A stretch of DNA of 32,004 nucleotides from NCBI GenBank assembly GCA_028274865.1, contig JAQCMY010000027.1:1-32004 (forward strand). Direction: 5' to 3'. The notes under the pieces were generated by a model. That model made no database searches. It saw only the letters and a list, made by a program, of their open reading frames with translations, and was not told where the DNA came from. How positions within the stretch are numbered: position 1 is the stretch's first letter; each line of letters opens with the position of its first letter. The translations under genes and the position numbers were made by a program. Shown piece after piece: positions 14,491 through 22,957 of this stretch. Source of the DNA: Haloferacaceae archaeon (GTDB lineage Archaea > Halobacteriota > Halobacteria > Halobacteriales > Haloferacaceae).

Positions 14491-15273
14491 CTACTGGAGC
14501 CGCTCGGTCGTCTCGACCAGCGGGTGGTGGGCGTAGTCGACGACGTCGACGTCGTCGAGGCCCGTCAGCCCCTCCCGCTCGGCGGTCCGGGCGATACCGA
14601 GGTCGACGTCGCGAGGCAGGACGACGACGTAGGCGTCCATCTCCTCGATCTCGAGGCGGCTCGCCGCCATCACGCGGTGGTGGCCGTCGGCGAGGAGGAG
14701 GTCGCCGTCGTTGTCGATGACCACGAGCGGTTCGGCCAGCCCCCGTTCGAGTTCGTAGCTCCGTCCCTCGAGCTCGTCCGCGTAGACGCGGGTCTGCGTC
14801 GGCGTGAGACGGTCGAGGCCGACCGTCCGGCGCTCCTGGTCGACCTCGACCTCGTGGATGCGCTCCATCGTCCGGATCAGCTTGCCGACCTTCTCCGGCG
14901 TCGCACGCTCGATCTGTGACCGGACGACGTCGGCGTTCGAGATGATGCCGACGAGATTGTTTGTGTCGTCGACGACCGGGAGCTTCTGGATCCCCGAGCG
15001 GAGGATCACCCGCGCGGCGTCGGTCACCTCCATGTCCGGGTGGGCGACGATGATGTCCTCCGTCATCACGGTGAAGATGCGAGCGTTTTCGCCGGCGAGA
15101 AGCAGGTCTCGTGCCGAGACGAACCCCTCGACCTGGCGGCCATCGCAGACCGGGAAGCCGTCGTGACCCTCGCTCTCGACGATCCGGTCTGTCACCTCAC
15201 CGACCGTCTCCTCGGGCGGGACCGTCGCGACGTCCCGGGTCATGTATTCCCCGACGGTGGGCGTCTCGTCCAT
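14491..15273 (-). CDS. CBS-domain pair fused to ParB/SerK-like domain
   Basis: A 260-residue cytoplasmic fusion. Residues about 9-125 are two CBS motifs (VGEYMTRDVATVPPEETV and IIVAHPDMEVTDAARVI, the latter followed by SGIQKLPVVDDTNNLVGIIS), which usually bind adenine nucleotides. Residues about 155-260 form a ParB/sulfiredoxin-fold domain: PLVVIDNDGDLLLADGHHRVM with the DGHHR signature at 196-200. DGHHR is the form found in SerK, the archaeal ADP-dependent free-serine kinase, rather than in DNA-partitioning ParB. A nucleotide-regulated small-molecule kinase is therefore a real possibility, but substrate and activity are inferred. ATG 15273 has a GTTTTTG box 25-31 nt upstream. Confidence 0.85.
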   Translation of the reverse strand: MDETPTVGEYMTRDVATVPPEETVGEVTDRIVESEGHDGFPVCDGRQVEGFVSARDLLLAGENARIFTVMTEDIIVAHPDMEVTDAARVILRSGIQKLPVVDDTNNLVGIISNADVVRSQIERATPEKVGKLIRTMERIHEVEVDQERRTVGLDRLTPTQTRVYADELEGRSYELERGLAEPLVVIDNDGDLLLADGHHRVMAASRLEIEEMDAYVVVLPRDVDLGIARTAEREGLTGLDDVDVVDYAHHPLVETTERLQ

Positions 15274-15297
15274 AGGCCGGCGTTGGGGAGCGGTGGT

Positions 15298-15304
15298 CAA
15301 AAAC
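15298..15304 (-). promoter_or_regulatory. TATA box for the CBS-fusion gene
   Basis: Minus-strand GTTTTTG lies 25-31 nt before ATG 15273, in the short gap after the DHH gene. Confidence 0.5.
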
Positions 15305-15324
15305 ACCGCCCCCGCCCGCCCCGG

Positions 15325-16773
15325 TCAGCCGTCCGAGGCCTCGTCGTGTGGGGTCTCGAGGATCATCTCGGCTGTCGAGGACAGGCGCGGTGCCGGGAGC
15401 GCCGTCTCCATCGCCTCGAAGAACCGGTCCGAGACCACGTCGTCGACGATCGACCGCAGGTCGTCGGCGCCCGCCTCGACGTCGCCCCAGACGCCGAGCG
15501 ATATCTGTGCGCCAGCCATATCGGCGTGGCCGCCGGCCGACCCCACCTGTCCGAAGGCGTCGCGAAACGTCTCGCCGATGTCGACGCCGCCGCCGCGGGC
15601 GCGGCCCGAGACGTGGACGGTGTCGTCGAGTACCCCGTAGACGACGACGGCGTCGACGCCGCCCAGTCCGAGCAGGAAGTCCGCGGCCTGTGCGAGCGCG
15701 TCCGTCTCGCGTATCTCGCCGACGCCCGCCGCCAGGGTGCTGTCTCGCACGTCTCGCGACCGGACGGCCCGCGCGAGGACGTCCACCACGTCCGGGCGGA
15801 GCGAGGGGGACTCGACCTGTTCGAGCACCGACCCGTCGACGTGTGGCAGGAGGAAGGCGGCGGCCTCGAAGTCGCGGTCGCTCGCCTCGCGCACGAACTC
15901 CCGGGTGTCGACCCGGATGCCGAACAGGAGCGCCGTCGCCGTCGCCGTCGCCGGTTCGATCCCGTACCCCTCGAGGTAGTCGGCGAGGAGCGTACTCGTC
16001 GCGCCGGCCTCGGCCCGGACGTCGACGAACGCCGCCGACACCGGCTCGCGCGGCGGGTGGTGGTCGACGACGACGTCGACCGGGGTGTCGGGGTCGAGAC
16101 TGTCGTTCACGCCGGGCCGGGAGTGGTCGACCAGCGCCAGTCCCCCGAACCCGTCGAGGCCGTCGTCCGACAGGCGGCGCAGGTCGATGCCGAGGAGGTT
16201 GACCAGCGCCCGGTTCTCCTGGTGGCTGATCTCGCCGGTGTAACACGGCACCGCGTCGACACCGACCGACCGTGCGATGTCGACGAGCGCCAGCGCCGCC
16301 CCGATGGCGTCCGGGTCCGGGTTGTCGTGGGTGACGACGGCGAGCGGCTGGTCGGCGTCGGTGAGCACGCGGCGAAGCCGCCGGAGGCGGCTGCTCTCCT
16401 CGCCGGTCACGGCGTCGAGAACGCGTTCGCCGACGGCGTCGGTCGCGTCTACGACCCGGTCCGCGACACCGTCGGCGGACCACCCGGCGTCGGCGTCGCG
16501 CCGGACGACCAGCAGGGCGTCCGGGTAGCGCCCGCGAGCCGCGCGGGCGACCCGTGGGGTGTCCGCGCCGGCGGCGACGTAGACGCTCTCGACGTCGTCG
16601 GGCGCGTCGTCGAGCGTCGCCGGGTCGCCGACCCGGACGTCTGAGAGGCCGGCAGCCCGGAGGTCGCTCGCGGTCGCGTCGTCGGCGACGACGGCGACGA
16701 GGTCGCCCGGCCACGTCGAGAGCACACCGGCGACCCGGTCGGCGGCGCCGGCGCCGAGTACGAGCCGTCGCAT
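15325..16773 (-). CDS. DHH family phosphoesterase with N-terminal Rossmann-like domain
   Basis: A 482-residue protein. Residues 1-105 look like a TrkA-N/RCK-type nucleotide-binding fold (RRLVLGAGAADRVAGVLS, then VAVVADDATASDLRAAG). The DHH domain follows with its metal ligands: THDNPDPDAIG at 148-157, VDHSRPG at 215-221, VVDHHPP at 235-241, and D289 in GIRVDTREF. A DHHA1 domain closes it (VGSAGGHADMAGAQ, about 410-423). The family hydrolyses phosphodiester bonds in short oligonucleotides or cyclic di-AMP products; the substrate here is not known. ATG 16773 has a CCTTATC box 24-30 nt upstream. The CBS gene lies downstream on the same strand with its own box. Confidence 0.9.
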   Translation of the reverse strand: MRRLVLGAGAADRVAGVLSTWPGDLVAVVADDATASDLRAAGLSDVRVGDPATLDDAPDDVESVYVAAGADTPRVARAARGRYPDALLVVRRDADAGWSADGVADRVVDATDAVGERVLDAVTGEESSRLRRLRRVLTDADQPLAVVTHDNPDPDAIGAALALVDIARSVGVDAVPCYTGEISHQENRALVNLLGIDLRRLSDDGLDGFGGLALVDHSRPGVNDSLDPDTPVDVVVDHHPPREPVSAAFVDVRAEAGATSTLLADYLEGYGIEPATATATALLFGIRVDTREFVREASDRDFEAAAFLLPHVDGSVLEQVESPSLRPDVVDVLARAVRSRDVRDSTLAAGVGEIRETDALAQAADFLLGLGGVDAVVVYGVLDDTVHVSGRARGGGVDIGETFRDAFGQVGSAGGHADMAGAQISLGVWGDVEAGADDLRSIVDDVVSDRFFEAMETALPAPRLSSTAEMILETPHDEASDG

Positions 16774-16796
16774 ACCGACGCTGAGACCGGCCCGGC

Positions 16797-16803
16797 GATA
16801 AGG
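16797..16803 (-). promoter_or_regulatory. TATA box for the DHH gene
   Basis: Minus-strand CCTTATC lies 24-30 nt before ATG 16773. It shares an 84-bp divergent region with the box at 16827. Confidence 0.55.
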
Positions 16804-16826
16804 CTGCCGCACCCCGAGGGAGTAGA

Positions 16827-16833
16827 GTTATTG
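16827..16833 (+). promoter_or_regulatory. TATA box for the gene at 16858
   Basis: GTTATTG lies 25-31 nt before ATG 16858 and rules against the in-frame TTG at 16831, which lies inside the box. Confidence 0.55.
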
Positions 16834-16857
16834 GCGGCAGCCACGACACGGGGTCAC

Positions 16858-17238
16858 ATGCGCCGCGACTCCGGACTCGCCGACGAGGAGCTCGAGAGCC
16901 GACTCGTCGCCGCCTCTCGGACAGCCGTCGGCGACTCGCTCCGCAGCGTGACGTACTTTACGCCGGAGGCGTACGACCAGGTCTACCTCCGTGCGGGCCT
17001 CGACAGCGACGCCGACATCACCGGCTTCGTCGAGCACGAGTCCGTCGGCTTCCGTGCGCACACGGCGTACCGCGGCTCCGAGCTCGGCGGATACCGCTAC
17101 ACCGTCCGCGCGTTCCAGAACGGGTTCCTCGTCCGGGTCACCGAGGCGGACCACGGCCTGTTTTTCACCGTCGACGACATCTCACTCCGGTCCGCGGAGG
17201 AGGGAGCAGAGGCGGTGAGCCGCGTCCTCGCCGACTAG
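16858..17238 (+). CDS. Haloarchaeal protein of unknown function, 126 residues
   Basis: A soluble alpha/beta protein. An N-terminal helix (LADEELESRLVAASRTAVGDSL) leads into strands RSVTYFTPEAYDQVYLRA, GYRYTVRAFQNGFLVRVTEA and GLFFTVDDISL, then a C-terminal helix (EEGAEAVSRVLAD). It reads as a compact single domain, probably a sheet with flanking helices. I do not recognise a functional motif. It lies at the 3' end of the nuo cluster in convergent orientation; its TAG shares CTAG (17235-17238) with the stop codon of nuoN. It was left as its own transcript because of the TATA box at 16827. Confidence 0.75.
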   Translation: MRRDSGLADEELESRLVAASRTAVGDSLRSVTYFTPEAYDQVYLRAGLDSDADITGFVEHESVGFRAHTAYRGSELGGYRYTVRAFQNGFLVRVTEADHGLFFTVDDISLRSAEEGAEAVSRVLAD

Positions 17239-18731
17239 AACAGCGTCGCCGCGACGGTCTGTGCCGTCTCGACGACCGGCCCGAACGCCGGGAGCAGGAG
17301 GAGCGTGGCGAGCGCCGCGCCGACGACCGCGACGTAGAGCCCGACCGGCCGGCGCCCGAGCGAGAGGTCGACCGCCGGCTCCTCGATCCAGAGCGCCCGC
17401 ACTACCCGCGAGTAGTAGAACAGGCTGAGCGCGGAGTTGACCGCGCCGACGGCGGCGAGCCACCAGAATCCGCTGTCGACGGCGGCGTAGAACAGCGCGT
17501 ACTTCGAGAAGAAGCCGCCGAACGGCGGCAGTCCCGCGAGCGAGAACATGAACACCGTCATCGCGACGGAGGCCATCGGCGCCCGTGTCGCGAGGCCGTT
17601 GTAGTCCTCGAACGTCCGGCCGACGCCCCAGTGCTCGACCATCGCGACGAACAGGAACGCGCCGGTGTTCATGAAGCCGTAGACAAACAGGTGCGCCATC
17701 GACGCGCCGAGGACGGCGCCGTTCGGCCCGTCTGCGGACAGCGCGGCGAGGCCGATGAGCGCGTAGCCCGCGTGGCCGATCGAGGAGTACGCGAGCATTC
17801 GCTTGACGTTCTCCTGGGTCGCCGCGGCGAAGTTCCCGAGCGTCATCGTCACCACCGCGAGCACCTGGAAGATGAGGACCCAGTCGACGCCCATCGGGAC
17901 GAGGACGTCGAGCGGGAACGCGCCGACGAACACCCGGAACGCCAGCGCGAAGCCGGCGGCCTTCGACGCCGACGAGAGGAAGGCGCTGACCGGCGCCGGC
18001 GCGCCCTCGTACGCCTCCGGCGCCCAGAAGTGGAACGGGACGGCGGCGGTCTTGAACGCCATCCCGCCGGCGATCATCACGACCCCGAGTCCGACGATTC
18101 CGACCAGGTCGTCGGCTGTCGTCAGCCCCTCGGCGACGGCGCCGAAGGTGAGCGCGCCGGTCGCGGCGTACACCAGCGAGATGCCGAAGACGAGCACCGC
18201 CGACGACACCGCGCCGACGAGGAAGTACTTCAGGCCGGCCTCGCTGCTCCCCTCGTTCTGCTTGAGAAAGGCAACGAGGGCGTACGAGGGCAGAGAGGTG
18301 AGCTCCAGCGCGACGAACGCCGTCGCCAGCGAGTTCGCGGCGGCCATGAGGCTCATGCCCGTCGCGGAGAACAGCACCAGCGCGTAGAACTCCCCGGCGT
18401 AGTCCTGTCCGCGCAGGTAGTCGTACGACGCGACGGACACCAGCGCGGTGACGCTCGCGAACACGAGCGTGAAATAGAGGCTGGTGCCGTCGAGCATCAC
18501 CGCGCCGCCGTAGACGGTCGTCGGGTCGACGCCGCCGGCCAGGAGAGCGGCGGCGACGCCGAAGGCGACGAGCGACCCCGCGGCACCCACGCCGCCGAGG
18601 AGCGCGAGGCTTGTCTCGTCGGGCCGGACAGTGTCGATGACCAGGAGCGTGAGCGCCGTCACGCCGAGCACCACGGGCGGCAGGAGCCCGTCGGCGACAC
18701 CCGCCACCACCTGGACGGGCGTGTCGAGCAT
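17235..18731 (-). CDS. nuoN: Complex I subunit N, antiporter-like
   Basis: A 498-residue membrane protein, one of the three antiporter-like proton-pumping subunits of the complex I membrane arm. E143 (ALELTSLPSYAL) is the conserved TM5 glutamate, and K227 in GGMAFKTAAVPFHFWAPEAYEGAP is the TM7 lysine; both are needed for proton translocation. PVSAFLSSASKAAGFALAFRV carries the next conserved lysine. About 14 hydrophobic segments are visible. It is the last gene of the nuo cluster: its ATG directly follows the nuoM TAG with no spacer. The length is normal for the family. It acts in the cytoplasmic membrane. Confidence 0.96.
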   Translation of the reverse strand: MLDTPVQVVAGVADGLLPPVVLGVTALTLLVIDTVRPDETSLALLGGVGAAGSLVAFGVAAALLAGGVDPTTVYGGAVMLDGTSLYFTLVFASVTALVSVASYDYLRGQDYAGEFYALVLFSATGMSLMAAANSLATAFVALELTSLPSYALVAFLKQNEGSSEAGLKYFLVGAVSSAVLVFGISLVYAATGALTFGAVAEGLTTADDLVGIVGLGVVMIAGGMAFKTAAVPFHFWAPEAYEGAPAPVSAFLSSASKAAGFALAFRVFVGAFPLDVLVPMGVDWVLIFQVLAVVTMTLGNFAAATQENVKRMLAYSSIGHAGYALIGLAALSADGPNGAVLGASMAHLFVYGFMNTGAFLFVAMVEHWGVGRTFEDYNGLATRAPMASVAMTVFMFSLAGLPPFGGFFSKYALFYAAVDSGFWWLAAVGAVNSALSLFYYSRVVRALWIEEPAVDLSLGRRPVGLYVAVVGAALATLLLLPAFGPVVETAQTVAATLF

Positions 18732-20252
18732 CTACAGCCCACCCCCCTGGAGAATCGGGACGACGGCGTCCTTTATCATCCCGAACAGGAGGTCCGGGGC
18801 GACGCCGAGGGCGACGATACAGAGGAGCAACACCGCGAGCGGGACGGTGTCGCGGAGCGGCGCCTCCTGAACCTCGTAGTCGGTGTCCAGCCGGAACGGC
18901 CCGAACAGCGTGCGCTGCATCGCCAGCAGGAGGTAGCCAGCCACGACGACGATGCCGAACATCGCCGTCGCAGTGAACACCGGAGCGAACGGCAGCGTGG
19001 TGGAGGCGAAGGAGCCGACGAAGACGAAGAACTCGCCCGCGAACCCGGCCATCAGCGGCAGGCCCATGTAGCCGAACGCGCCCGCGACGAGGATGCCCGT
19101 CGTCACCGGCATCCGGTCGGCCATCCCGCTCATGTCGCCCACCATCCGGGTGTGTGTCGAGTGGTAGATGACCCCGACAGCCATGAACATCAGCCCGGAG
19201 ATGAGCCCGTGGGCCACCATCTGGAACGTCGCGCCCCCGACGCCGTACAGCGTGTACGCGACGAGGCCGAGGATGACGTAGCCCATCGAGGAGACGGAGG
19301 AGTAGGCGACGATACGCTTCAGGTCCTCCTGTGCCAGCGCGAGCATCGCGCCGTACAGCACCGAGAGCACCGCGACCGCGGCGATCGGCACCGCGAGCGC
19401 CGCCGCCGTCTCGGGCAGCATCGTGAAGTTGTACCGGAGCAGGGCGTAGGTGCCCATCTTCAACAGGACGCCCGCCAGCAGCACCGAGACCGGCGAGGGC
19501 GCCTCGACGTGGGCGTCCGGCAGCCACGTGTGGAACGGGACAACGGGGACTTTCACCGCGAAGCCGACGAACATCACGGCGAAGGCGGCGGTCCGCAGGG
19601 CACCCGGCGACAGGCCGAGCAGGGCCGAGATCTGCTCGTTGCGGAGCGCCGCCGCGACGGTCGGGAGGTCGAACGTCTGAACCGGCGCCGCGAGGACGAG
19701 GGCGACGAAGCCGATGAACATCGCCAGCGACGCGACGTTCGTGTAGACGAAGAACTTGATCGCGGCGTACTTCCGGCGCGGGCCGCCCCAGACGCCGATG
19801 AGGAGATACATCGGGACGAGGACAGCCTCCCAGAAGACGAACCAGAGCAGGAAGTCGAGCGACACGAACACGCCGATGAGCGTCGTCTCCATGAACAGCA
19901 CCAGCCCGTAGAACTGCGACCGGCGCTCGTCGATCGCCGACCAGGCCGAGACGATCGCGAGCGTCGTCAGGACGGCGGTGAGGACCACCAGCGGCAGGGA
20001 GACGCCGTCGAGACCGACGTGCCAGCTCACCTCGTAGCCGCCGAGGGTCAGCCACGGCGACACCGTCTCGAAGGCGACCTCGCCGTCGACGAGGGCGTTA
20101 CCCCGTCCGTCGAAGCCGGCCCACAGCAGCAGGCTGCCGACGAGCGGCAGGGCGGAGAACGCCGCCGCCGCCCCGCCCGCGTACTCGTCGGGAACCAGGA
20201 AGGTGACGAGCGCGGCGGCGGCGGTGACGGCCATCAGGGCCGCCAGTATCAC
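18732..20252 (-). CDS. nuoM: Complex I subunit M, antiporter-like
   Basis: A 506-residue antiporter-like subunit of the membrane arm. E142 in FWEAVLVPMYLLIG is the conserved proton-channel glutamate, and AVKVPVVPFHTWLPDAHVEA with PSPVSVLLAGVLLKMGTYAL supplies the conserved lysines. About 13-14 membrane segments. The GTG at 20252 was chosen because it overlaps the nuoL stop as GTGA, the junction used elsewhere in this cluster. An in-frame GTG at 20261 and an ATG at 20234 are alternatives, so the first residues are uncertain. Confidence 0.95.
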   Translation of the reverse strand: MILAALMAVTAAAALVTFLVPDEYAGGAAAAFSALPLVGSLLLWAGFDGRGNALVDGEVAFETVSPWLTLGGYEVSWHVGLDGVSLPLVVLTAVLTTLAIVSAWSAIDERRSQFYGLVLFMETTLIGVFVSLDFLLWFVFWEAVLVPMYLLIGVWGGPRRKYAAIKFFVYTNVASLAMFIGFVALVLAAPVQTFDLPTVAAALRNEQISALLGLSPGALRTAAFAVMFVGFAVKVPVVPFHTWLPDAHVEAPSPVSVLLAGVLLKMGTYALLRYNFTMLPETAAALAVPIAAVAVLSVLYGAMLALAQEDLKRIVAYSSVSSMGYVILGLVAYTLYGVGGATFQMVAHGLISGLMFMAVGVIYHSTHTRMVGDMSGMADRMPVTTGILVAGAFGYMGLPLMAGFAGEFFVFVGSFASTTLPFAPVFTATAMFGIVVVAGYLLLAMQRTLFGPFRLDTDYEVQEAPLRDTVPLAVLLLCIVALGVAPDLLFGMIKDAVVPILQGGGL

Positions 20253-22291
20253 GTGAACCACCCCCCGACGAGCGCGGCGGCGACGACGAGCGCCGTCAGC
20301 CCGAGCGTCAGCAGGGCGGCGTAGTTCGACACCACGCCGGTCTGGACGTACCGGAGCCGCCGCCCCGAGAACAGCGAGACGGAGGAGACGGCGTTTACCC
20401 CGCCGTCGACGACGCCCTGGTCGACCCCGTCGAGTACCCGCGCGAGGGGCCGGACGAACGACTCGGCCAGCCACGCCTGGTACTCGTCCTGGTAGTAGTT
20501 GTTGTACAGCACCGTCCGCGCCGCGCCGAGCTTCTCGGTGTGCGGGTCCGGGTCGGGGCCGCGGTACAGCACGACAGCCGCGCCCGCACCCACCAGCGCC
20601 AGCGCCAGCGAGACGAGTCCGGCGGCGACCGACGACACCTCCGCGGACGCGTAGCCCGCCTGTGTCTTCAGCAACTCGCCGTAGTGCTCGCTCGTCAGCG
20701 CAGCGAACGCCGACTGCCCGCCGTCGTGGGCCAGCCAGTCGTGGAGGTACTCCGGCGGGAAGCCGAGCACCTCGTGGACCGGCACCGCGTTCAGGGCACC
20801 GGCGGTCGTCGCGAGGACGCCGAGGACCACCAGCGGGGCCTTGACGCTCCAGCCGACACCGTGGGGGTCGCGTGCCGTCTCCGTCCGCGGGTCGCCGTGG
20901 AAGGTGAGCAGGACCATCCGGAAGGTGTAGAAGCCGGTGAAAAGCACCGCGAGCAGCCCCATCGCGTACGCGACGAGCACCGCAGGCGAGCCCGCCAGCC
21001 CGTGAATCAGCGCCTCGTACAGCACCTCGTCCTTCGACCAGAACCCGGAGAACGGGACGATACCGGCGAGCGCGAGCGACCCGGCGAGGAAGGTGTAGTA
21101 GGTGACGGGCATCTTCTCGCGCAGTCCGCCCATGTTCCACATGTCCTCGTCGTGGTGCATCGCGATGATGACCGACCCGGCGCCGAGGAACAGGAGCGCC
21201 TTGAACATGGCGTGGGTGAGCAGGTGGAACGTGGCGGCGACGTAGCCGCCCGCACCCAGCCCGAGCATCATGTAGCCGTACTGGCTGATCGTGGAGTAGG
21301 CGAGCACCTGCTTTATTTCCCGCTTGACGACGCACATCGTCGCCGCGAACAGCGCGGTGAACCCGCCGACGAGCGCGATGACGGCGAGCACCGTCGGGAG
21401 CAGGGCGTAGAACCCGTACACCCGGGCGACGAGGTACACCCCGGCGGCCACCATCGTCGCGGCGTGGATGAGCGCGGAGACGGGCGTCGGGCCCTCCATC
21501 GCGTCCGGGAGCCACGTGTGGAGCGGGAACTGCGCCGACTTGCCGAGGACGCCGCCGAGGATCAGGAGTCCGAGGACAGAGAACCACGTCCGGGCCTCGA
21601 ACCCGAACGTCCGGGCCGACGCCTCACCAGCGAGCACCGCCTCGGCGAGCACCGGGAACGACTCCGGGCCGGCGAACGCCGCCGTACCGAAGGTGGCGAA
21701 GACACCGACGAGGCCGACGAGGAAGAAGTAGTCCCCGAACCGCGTCACGAGGAACGCCTTCTTCGCGGCGCTCGGCGGTCCGGGCTCGCGGAACCAGAAG
21801 CCGATGAGGAGGTACGAACAGAGGCCGACGAGTTCGAAGAAGACGAACGCCATCAGCAGGTTGCCCGCGACGACGAAGCCGAGCATCGACGCCGTGAACA
21901 GCCCGAGTCCGGCGTAGTAGCGTGGCAGCCCCGTCTCGCCCTCGTCGTTCATGTAGCCGAGCGAGAAGACGTGGACCAGGAGGGCGACGAGCGAGACGAC
22001 GAGCAGCATCAGCGCCGCGAGCGGGTCGAGCAGCAGCGAGAAGACGAGCTCCGGGACGCCCGCTGCCGGCGCAGCCGACCAGACGTACACCGTCTCGGCG
22101 GCTCTGTCGCCGGCGAGCACCTGGAGCGCGACCCACGCCGACAGGAGCAGCGACCCGACCGTCGCGGCGATGCCGGGGAGCGCGCCGCCCTTCGGGAGGA
22201 CGCCGGGCCGTGTCAGCGCCGCGCCGACGGCGACGAGGAAGCCCGCGAACGGGAGCAAGACGATCAGGGGCGCGAAGTCGAAGGCCGCCAT
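20249..22291 (-). CDS. nuoL: Complex I subunit L, antiporter-like with long lateral helix
   Basis: A 680-residue distal subunit of the membrane arm. E153 (FFELVGLCSY) and K251 (GVLGKSAQFPLHTWLPDAMEGP) are the conserved proton-pathway residues. TPVSALIHAATMVAAGVYLVARV matches the next helix. The extra C-terminal part (about 500-680) contains the acidic linker and terminal membrane helix that form the long lateral arm in other complexes; YNNYYQDEYQAWLAESF lies within it. The start ATG is 2 nt after the nuoK stop. The length is normal. Confidence 0.97.
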   Translation of the reverse strand: MAAFDFAPLIVLLPFAGFLVAVGAALTRPGVLPKGGALPGIAATVGSLLLSAWVALQVLAGDRAAETVYVWSAAPAAGVPELVFSLLLDPLAALMLLVVSLVALLVHVFSLGYMNDEGETGLPRYYAGLGLFTASMLGFVVAGNLLMAFVFFELVGLCSYLLIGFWFREPGPPSAAKKAFLVTRFGDYFFLVGLVGVFATFGTAAFAGPESFPVLAEAVLAGEASARTFGFEARTWFSVLGLLILGGVLGKSAQFPLHTWLPDAMEGPTPVSALIHAATMVAAGVYLVARVYGFYALLPTVLAVIALVGGFTALFAATMCVVKREIKQVLAYSTISQYGYMMLGLGAGGYVAATFHLLTHAMFKALLFLGAGSVIIAMHHDEDMWNMGGLREKMPVTYYTFLAGSLALAGIVPFSGFWSKDEVLYEALIHGLAGSPAVLVAYAMGLLAVLFTGFYTFRMVLLTFHGDPRTETARDPHGVGWSVKAPLVVLGVLATTAGALNAVPVHEVLGFPPEYLHDWLAHDGGQSAFAALTSEHYGELLKTQAGYASAEVSSVAAGLVSLALALVGAGAAVVLYRGPDPDPHTEKLGAARTVLYNNYYQDEYQAWLAESFVRPLARVLDGVDQGVVDGGVNAVSSVSLFSGRRLRYVQTGVVSNYAALLTLGLTALVVAAALVGGWFT

Positions 22292-22292
22292 C

Positions 22293-22598
22293 TCACCACC
22301 TCATCGTCGTCGCCTGCGTCACGTCCACGCCGTCGAAGTTGCGGTACAACACCAGCACGATGCCGATGCCGACCGCCACCTCGGCGGCGGCGATCGCGAT
22401 GACGAACAGGCTGAACGTCTGTCCCGTCACGTTCCCCCAGAACTGTGAGAAGTAGACGAAGTTGATATTCGCGGCGTTGAGCATCAGTTCGACGGACATC
22501 AGGAAGAGGAGGGCGTTCTGGCGGATCAACACGCCGGCGACCCCGATGCAGAACACCGCCACGGACAGCAGGAGGTAGTACGTCGGCGGGACCGCCAT
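22293..22598 (-). CDS. nuoK: Complex I subunit K
   Basis: A 101-residue membrane subunit with three helices. The two buried glutamates needed for proton transfer are present: E37 (SVELMLNAANINF) and E73 (AAAEVAVGIGIVLVLYR). Its start overlaps the nuoJ2 stop by one base (TGATG), suggesting coupled translation. The size matches the family (about 100). Confidence 0.96.
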   Translation of the reverse strand: MAVPPTYYLLLSVAVFCIGVAGVLIRQNALLFLMSVELMLNAANINFVYFSQFWGNVTGQTFSLFVIAIAAAEVAVGIGIVLVLYRNFDGVDVTQATTMRW

Positions 22599-22957
22599 CA
22601 GTCGTCGTCCTCCTCGCCGGAGCGGCCGACCAGCCGGCGCCCGCCGTCCGAGAGCAGCGCGACGGCGGCGCCGTCCTCCTCGCGCTTCGCCAGCAGGAGC
22701 GACCCGTCGAGGGCGGCGTCCAGCAGGAGCGCGACGGCGATGAACGCCACGAGGAAGCTCTCGCCGGGGACGTCCCCACCCCCCAGCCCGAACATCGCCC
22801 GGCCGATGCTCGCGACCACGTTCGCGTCCGCCGGGAACCCCTGCGAGGCGCCGAACGTCGAGGTGAGCACGAGCGCGGCGGCGACACAGAACAGCGCCAG
22901 CGCCGCGAGCGCCGGGAGGAGGTGCGACCCGAGCCGGAGACGAGGGCGCGTCGTCAC
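22598..22957 (-). CDS. nuoJ2: Complex I subunit J, C-terminal half
   Basis: A 119-residue protein with two membrane segments (about 13-32 and 66-88; FLVAFIAVALLLDAALDGSLLLA) and a charged tail ending in EEDDD. It corresponds to the second half of bacterial NuoJ, which is one gene of about 170-200 residues; here the gene is split. The GTG start forms a GTGA overlap with the nuoJ1 stop. Sequence conservation is low in this half, so the call rests partly on position between nuoJ1 and nuoK. Confidence 0.85.
   Translation of the reverse strand: MTTRPRLRLGSHLLPALAALALFCVAAALVLTSTFGASQGFPADANVVASIGRAMFGLGGGDVPGESFLVAFIAVALLLDAALDGSLLLAKREEDGAAVALLSDGGRRLVGRSGEEDDD

Noticed and set aside
17631-20324. 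Very long open frame on the plus strand opposite nuoN and nuoM (nearly 900 codons).
   Set aside because: The strand below encodes clear complex I subunits with all catalytic residues. The opposite frame is Arg/Asp/His-rich without domain pattern, as expected of antisense shadows at this G+C content.
20540-22402. Long open frame opposite nuoL and nuoK.
   Set aside because: Same reasoning: low-complexity charged composition and a real conserved gene on the other strand.
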